Source: an uncultured Sphingomonadaceae bacterium (GTDB lineage: Bacteria; Pseudomonadota; Alphaproteobacteria; Sphingomonadales; Sphingomonadaceae). From it: a DNA stretch of 10,054 nucleotides. The notes under the pieces are model-generated. The model saw only the letters and a program-made list of their open reading frames with translations. It searched no databases and was not told the origin of the DNA. The translations under genes and the position numbers were made by a program. Of this stretch, positions 6,634 to 10,054 are shown piece by piece. How positions within the stretch are numbered: position 1 is the stretch's first letter; every line of letters begins with the position of its first letter. The DNA lies in contig CAMLKX010000051.1 in NCBI GenBank assembly GCA_946480515.1, positions 1 through 10,054 of the forward strand. Direction: 5' to 3'.

Positions 6634-7352
6634 TTTTCCATTTTTTCCAAAGGTGCGACCAGCGCAGCCACCATCATGGCCTCCAGATCGGCGGTGAATG
6701 TCTGCACACTGGCGTGGTTCAAGGGCGTGCCCGAGCTTTCGAGCAGGTGCGAATAGTCGGCCAGCCCGTGGAAGAGCATGACGCTGGCGATGACCAGGCG
6801 GCGTCCCGCAACATGCCCAGGGATTGCGCGATCGGCGAGCGCCTGGTGAAGCATCCGGTTGAGCCGGCCGGTGAGCGGCGCGGTGAACGGAGCAGAGTCG
6901 CCGCGGCGGAGCGTAAGCGTGTGGACCGCGATCAGCTGCGCGTTGAGACGAACGAATTCCTTGCCGCCATCCGCGTCCAGGAGCTTGGCGGCGACCGGCC
7001 GCACGAAGGCAGCCACGACATCTTCGATCGGCGGGGTACTGCCCGTGGCTTCCATCGCGTCGAACATTCCGTCGCGCTGGTGCGCGATCCCCGGAATATG
7101 CTTGTCCAGGATCGCCTGGATCAAACCGTCCTTGTTGCCGAAGTGATATTGGCAGGCGCTGGCGTGACGCTGCTCCGCGGCCTTGTTGATCTCATTGAGG
7201 GAGACCGCCTGAATGCCCTTCTCGGAAAAAAGCCGTTCGGCGACACTGATCAATTTCGCGCGAGTAGTAGGTGGTGTTGGCACGTCGTGTCGTGGCTGCT
7301 CAAGCGCCTCAAAAACCCAGTCTTTTCCAGCGATGGCTTTCGAGACCTGCAC
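6630..7352 (-). CDS. TetR family transcriptional regulator
   Basis: A DNA-binding regulator of 240 residues. The TetR_N helix-turn-helix domain covers about 30-78: TTRAKLISVAERLFSEKG (29-46), then recognition-helix region ending YHFGNKDGL (69-77). The C-terminal two thirds are helical and variable, as expected for a ligand-binding and dimer domain. About 29 residues precede the domain, longer than usual. The GTG start at 7352 is supported by AAGGTG five bases upstream; another GTG at codon 24 (7283) would remove the extension but has a poor ribosome site. It is the first gene of the six-gene unit and overlaps the sulfotransferase start by ATGA. With the palindrome upstream, it probably represses its own operon and is released by a pathway compound; this is an inference. 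Confidence 0.9.
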   Translation of the reverse strand: MQVSKAIAGKDWVFEALEQPRHDVPTPPTTRAKLISVAERLFSEKGIQAVSLNEINKAAEQRHASACQYHFGNKDGLIQAILDKHIPGIAHQRDGMFDAMEATGSTPPIEDVVAAFVRPVAAKLLDADGGKEFVRLNAQLIAVHTLTLRRGDSAPFTAPLTGRLNRMLHQALADRAIPGHVAGRRLVIASVMLFHGLADYSHLLESSGTPLNHASVQTFTADLEAMMVAALVAPLEKMEK

Positions 7353-7357
7353 GCGAT

Positions 7358-7363
7358 CACCTT
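7358..7363 (-). promoter_or_regulatory. Ribosome binding site of the TetR gene
   Basis: AAGGTG on the minus strand, five bases before the GTG at 7352. It decides between the GTG start at 7352 and the internal GTG at 7283, favouring the longer protein. Confidence 0.55.
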
Positions 7364-7385
7364 GATTGGTGAGGTCTCACTAATC
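7364..7385. promoter_or_regulatory. Candidate operator for the TetR regulator (22-bp imperfect palindrome)
   Basis: The arms GATTnGTGAG and CTCACnAATC face each other around a 2-base centre, with 18 of 22 positions symmetric. Size and symmetry suit a TetR dimer. It directly abuts the TetR ribosome binding site and overlaps the proposed -10 box, so binding would block transcription of the regulator and the five genes after it. No T run follows, so it is not a terminator. Confidence 0.6.
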
Positions 7386-7405
7386 CGCTGATAAAGCGAT
7401 TACAA
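7377..7405 (-). promoter_or_regulatory. Possible promoter of the TetR-sulfotransferase operon
   Basis: On the minus strand TTGTAA (7400-7405) and TAGTGA (7377-7382) are 17 bases apart. The -35 part is good and the -10 part is weak. The -35 box overlaps the stop codon of the esterase gene and the -10 box lies inside the palindrome. Placement is sensible, but the sequence match is only moderate. Confidence 0.3.
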
Positions 7406-8128
7406 GCGCTTCCCGTCGCTAGCGACTTGCGCGGCAACCAGTGGCGACACTCGGCTGACGACGGCCTCAACACCGCTCGAATTCGGGTGGATGCCATCCG
7501 CCAGCAGCAGGTCACGCCGGCCGATCACCCCTTCAAGCACGAAGGGATACAGAGGAGCTTCGAATTTTCTGGCGAGCTCCGGATAGATTCGGTCGAACTG
7601 CGCGGAATAATCCGCGCCCATGTTGCGTGAGGTGCGCATGCCGGCCAGCATCGCCGGGATTTTGCGGCGCTCCAGCTCGGCCAGGATGGACTCCAGATTG
7701 CTGCGGGTCGTGGCGGGATCGAGGCCGCGCAACATGTCGTTGCCGCCGAGGCCAACAATCACGAGGTTCGGCTTGCGAGCTAATCCATCGAGCGTGAACG
7801 CCAGCCTCGCCAGGCCCGCTGCCGTGGTGTCACCGGAGACGCTGGCGTTGACGACCGTGGCTTTGATTCCCCGCTCGTTGAGTGCTCGTTCGAGGACCGG
7901 CGCAAAGCCTTCCTCGGGACCGAGTTGGTATCCCGCGAACAAGCTATCGCCGAACGCCACGATCAGCTTCGAGTCAGCCTGCACCTCATTCGGAGCAGAG
8001 GAGTCTTGCTGAACCGCCACCCTGTTTTGCTCGGGGGTGGAGGGGGAGCAGGCGATCGCCAGTTGGACAATCATCAGGAGCGCTCCATACAGCTTCAATT
8101 CACGCGCCAACGGGTTTCCCTCTCTCAT
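7400..8128 (-). CDS. tesA: GDSL arylesterase / TesA-like lysophospholipase, probable lipoprotein
   Basis: A 242-residue SGNH hydrolase of the TesA/arylesterase type, which hydrolyses acyl esters or thioesters at the cell envelope. All catalytic blocks are present: FGDSL (59-63) with nucleophile Ser62, SGDTT (98-102) with oxyanion Gly99, GGND (128-131) with Asn130, and DGIHPN (211-216) with Asp211 and His214. The N-terminus has a basic region, a hydrophobic stretch and the lipobox LAIAC with Cys27, so it is probably lipid-anchored. The frame is open further upstream to 8287, but that part is antisense to the ABC gene and lacks sense. The ATG at 8128 has GGAG five bases upstream. A TTG at codon 11 would give an even more compact signal peptide. 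The divergent ABC genes match the E. coli tesA-ybbA-ybbP arrangement. Confidence 0.9.
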   Translation of the reverse strand: MREGNPLARELKLYGALLMIVQLAIACSPSTPEQNRVAVQQDSSAPNEVQADSKLIVAFGDSLFAGYQLGPEEGFAPVLERALNERGIKATVVNASVSGDTTAAGLARLAFTLDGLARKPNLVIVGLGGNDMLRGLDPATTRSNLESILAELERRKIPAMLAGMRTSRNMGADYSAQFDRIYPELARKFEAPLYPFVLEGVIGRRDLLLADGIHPNSSGVEAVVSRVSPLVAAQVASDGKRL

Positions 8129-8133
8129 GCATG
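8126..8133. other. CATGCATG palindrome carrying both divergent start codons
   Basis: The esterase ATG (minus, 8126-8128) and the ABC ATPase ATG (plus, 8127-8129) share two bases inside this 8-base palindrome. There is no intergenic spacer, so the promoter of each gene must lie within the coding sequence of the other. Confidence 0.6.
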
Positions 8134-8819
8134 CTCCGGTCGACCTTTCCACTATCGCGGTCCGCGCGCGCGAAGTCACGCTGACGCTTGGCAGCCGCAA
8201 GGCGCCGGTGGACATTCTGAAAGGCATCGACCTCGACATTGTGCGCGGCGAGAGCGTTGCCATCCTCGGTGCATCCGGATCGGGCAAATCATCGCTGATG
8301 GCGGTGCTGTCGGGAATTGAGCGGGCAAGCGGCGGCAGCGTGTCCGTGGCCGGGGTGGATTATGGCTCCCTCGACGAGGATGGGCTGGCCGAGGCCCGGC
8401 GCGGCCGCATCGGCATCGTGCTGCAATCGTTTCACCTGCTCCCGACCATGACGGCGCTTGAAAATGTGGCGGTGCCGCTCGAGCTGTGCGGGCATTCCGA
8501 TGCGTTCGAAAGAGCGGCGGCGGAGCTCGAAGCAGTGGGGCTCGGCCACCGCCTCGGGAACTATCCCGCGCAGCTTTCCGGTGGCGAGCAACAGCGGGTG
8601 GCGATCGCGCGGGCGATGGCGCCGGGACCGGCACTCCTGTTCGCGGACGAGCCGACCGGAAACCTTGATGCGGCGACCGGCGCGGCGATCATCGACCTTC
8701 TCTTCAGCCGTAAACAGGCGACACAGGCTACACTCCTGATCATCACCCATGACCCGGCGTTGGCCCGACGCTGCGACCGAGTCCTGCACATGAGCGACGG
8801 CCGGATCGTGGCCGGGTGA
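8127..8819 (+). CDS. ybbA: ABC transporter ATP-binding protein (YbbA/LolD type)
   Basis: The ATPase of an ABC system of the MacB/LolD/FtsE class, 230 residues, acting on the cytoplasmic face with the FtsX-like permease encoded next. Walker A is GASGSGKS (48-55), the Q-loop Gln100 in VLQSFHLLP, the signature LSGGEQQR (150-157), Walker B LLFADEP (170-176) and the H-loop His208 in ITHDP. All catalytic positions are intact. The frame is open back to an ATG at 8037, but that would lie inside the esterase gene. The start at 8127 gives the usual N-terminus, though it lacks a visible ribosome binding site, so leaderless translation is possible. The stop overlaps the permease GTG by four bases. The substrate is unknown; export or extraction of a lipid or lipoprotein-like molecule is an inference from the class. 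Confidence 0.93.
   Translation: MHAPVDLSTIAVRAREVTLTLGSRKAPVDILKGIDLDIVRGESVAILGASGSGKSSLMAVLSGIERASGGSVSVAGVDYGSLDEDGLAEARRGRIGIVLQSFHLLPTMTALENVAVPLELCGHSDAFERAAAELEAVGLGHRLGNYPAQLSGGEQQRVAIARAMAPGPALLFADEPTGNLDAATGAAIIDLLFSRKQATQATLLIITHDPALARRCDRVLHMSDGRIVAG
8134..8137 (-). promoter_or_regulatory. Ribosome binding site of the esterase gene
   Basis: GGAG on the minus strand, five bases before the ATG at 8128. It supports the short lipoprotein form over the longer open frame that extends to 8287. It lies inside the first codons of the ABC ATPase gene. Confidence 0.5.
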
Positions 8820-10054
8820 GGACGGCGCGGCCTCTTGGGTGGACCCATGCCTGGCGGATCGCTCGCCGCGACCTCCAGATCGGGTTTCGCGGGCTGCGAC
8901 TGCTGTTTATCTGCCTGCTGCTCGGCGTCGGAACGCTTGCCGCAATCGGCAGCCTGACCGCGGCCGTTGCCGGGGAGATTGCTGCGCGCGGCCAGCTGTT
9001 CCTTGGCGGCGATGTCGAGATCGCCATGACCCAGCGCGAGGCGGGTGACGAGGAATTGCGGGCGCTCCGCCAAATCGGGACGGTCAGCGGGACGATCCGG
9101 CTGCGGGCGATGGCTCAAGCAGATGGAGCCAGGCCTGTCCTCACAGAGCTGAAGGGCGTTGACCGGGCCTATCCGCTCTACGGCACACTGGACGTGCAGG
9201 ACGGCACGTTCCGCCCGCTTGCGGCCGGAGACATGCTGATCAGCCCGGCGCTGGGCGAGCGTCTTGGCATCGGACGAGGCGACCGGCTGAGCTATGGCGG
9301 CGCCGAGTTCACGGTCGTCGGGCTGATCGCCAACGAACCCGATCGCGTTGGCGAAGGCTTCACTCTGGGGCCGGTCGCGATCGTCTCGCTCGACGGGCTG
9401 CGGCGCACGGGCCTGATTCAACCCGGCAGCCTGTTCACAAGCAAATATCGCGTTCGGCTGCCCCCAGGCGCGGATGCAGCGGCCGTGCGGTCGACCCTTG
9501 AGCAGCGCCATGCGTCGGCGGGCTGGGAGATCAAGGACCGGGACGGGGCCGCGCCGGGCACAACCCGCTTTTTCGAGCGCATGGGCCAGTTCCTGTCACT
9601 GATCGGACTCGCCGCGCTGACGATTGCCGGCATTGGTGTCGGCAACGGCATTGCCTCCTATCTGGGATCGAAACGTGGTGCGATCGCGACACTCAAAATC
9701 CTCGGTGCGACGGCATCGGACATCGAGCGGATTTACCTGCTTCAGCTGGCCACTGTCGCGTTGGCTGCGATCGGCTGCGGATTGATCACGGGGGTTTTGA
9801 TCCCGCCGCTTGCCGTTAGTCTTGCCGGTGACGTGCTGCCGGTGAAACCGGGCTTCACCGTCCACCCGCTGCCGCTCCTGACCAGCGCAGTTTACGGAGT
9901 GCTGGTTGCGCTGATCTTTGCCGTGCCGCAGCTGGCCAAAGCGCGGGTTGAGCCCGCGGCGGCCATCTTTCGCGAACTGGTCGAGCAGCGCCGGGTGCGG
10001 GACAGCCGGGCGATCCTGATTGTCGCGATGGCAGCGGCGGCCATGGTTGCGATC
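8816..10054 (+). CDS. ybbP: FtsX-like ABC permease (YbbP type), 5' part
   Basis: The inner-membrane permease partner of the preceding ATPase. The window holds 413 codons with no stop, and the gene continues past the right edge; full-length family members are about 800 residues or more with ten helices. The visible part has a first membrane helix (about 27-50), a long extracytoplasmic MacB-like domain (about 51-250) containing GGDVEI and KGVDRAYPLYG, then helices near 258-282, 306-335 and 355-375, and the start of another at 399. The segment SKRGAIATLKILGATASDI between helices two and three is the coupling-helix region typical of FtsX domains (KTLGAS-like). The GTG start overlaps the ATPase stop as GTGA, indicating coupled translation. 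Confidence 0.9.
   Translation, partial: MRTARPLGWTHAWRIARRDLQIGFRGLRLLFICLLLGVGTLAAIGSLTAAVAGEIAARGQLFLGGDVEIAMTQREAGDEELRALRQIGTVSGTIRLRAMAQADGARPVLTELKGVDRAYPLYGTLDVQDGTFRPLAAGDMLISPALGERLGIGRGDRLSYGGAEFTVVGLIANEPDRVGEGFTLGPVAIVSLDGLRRTGLIQPGSLFTSKYRVRLPPGADAAAVRSTLEQRHASAGWEIKDRDGAAPGTTRFFERMGQFLSLIGLAALTIAGIGVGNGIASYLGSKRGAIATLKILGATASDIERIYLLQLATVALAAIGCGLITGVLIPPLAVSLAGDVLPVKPGFTVHPLPLLTSAVYGVLVALIFAVPQLAKARVEPAAAIFRELVEQRRVRDSRAILIVAMAAAAMVAI

Noticed and set aside
6531..7391. Plus-strand open frame of 286 codons opposite TetR and the sulfotransferase start
   Set aside because: No motif or sensible hydrophobic pattern, and it crosses the boundary of two well-supported genes. It is a codon-bias shadow.
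7404..7411. AAGCGCTT palindrome near the esterase stop
   Set aside because: Eight-base palindromes are expected by chance, and this one lies in coding sequence away from the better 22-bp operator candidate.
8037..8126. Extended N-terminus of the ABC ATPase frame from the ATG at 8037
   Set aside because: The extra 30 residues lie opposite the esterase signal peptide, show no conserved ABC feature, and the family normally begins close to the 8127 start.
8129..8287. Extended N-terminus of the esterase frame up to an ATG at 8287
   Set aside because: It would place 53 Arg/Ser-rich residues before a lipoprotein signal peptide and lie antisense to the ATPase Walker A region. The ATG at 8128 with GGAG upstream is better.
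8561..9511. Minus-strand open frame of 316 codons opposite the ABC ATPase end and permease
   Set aside because: Low-complexity Arg, Ala and Gln composition and no domain. The plus strand encodes a continuous FtsX-like permease there.
1..10054. CRISPR array, tRNA or rRNA gene, insertion sequence, phage or defence system
   Set aside because: Read-through of both strands showed no spaced direct repeats, cloverleaf-like segment, transposase motif, or known defence domain. All coding space is taken by metabolic, regulatory and transport genes.

Overview
The window is high-GC DNA with short gaps between genes. Its contents point to an alphaproteobacterium, most likely a sphingomonad: a De Ley-Doudoroff-type galactonate branch, a tesA/ybbA/ybbP-type cluster, and a catabolic-looking operon with a PAPS-type sulfotransferase. 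The taxonomic call is inferred from gene style and content; no rRNA or marker gene is present. Ten genes are supported, two of them cut by the window edges, and no stretch over 300 bases lacks a gene.

Region 1 (1-1757, plus strand) is the end of a sugar-use operon. It holds the C-terminus of a membrane transporter (probably a sodium/sugar symporter), then 2-dehydro-3-deoxygalactonokinase (dgoK), then 2-dehydro-3-deoxy-6-phosphogalactonate aldolase (dgoA). The last two overlap by ATGA. Together the enzymes would phosphorylate 2-keto-3-deoxygalactonate and split it into pyruvate and glyceraldehyde 3-phosphate.

Region 2 (1739-7405, minus strand) is a six-gene unit read right to left: TetR regulator, sulfotransferase, DUF1214-like protein, VOC (glyoxalase-fold) protein, zinc-type medium-chain dehydrogenase, and short-chain dehydrogenase. 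Gaps are from -4 to 85 bases. A 22-bp imperfect palindrome lies directly upstream of the TetR ribosome binding site and is a good candidate operator for the whole unit. The gene set looks like a pathway that modifies or degrades a hydroxylated organic compound, but the substrate cannot be read from sequence. This is the least explained and most interesting part of the window. Its last gene converges on dgoA and the two stop ends overlap by 19 bp.

Region 3 (7400-10054) is a cluster also known from other proteobacteria. A tesA-like GDSL lipoprotein esterase lies on the minus strand, divergent from an ABC ATPase (ybbA/LolD type) and its FtsX-like permease (ybbP type, cut by the right edge). The esterase and ATPase start codons share the same CATGCATG, so the two genes have no spacer between them.
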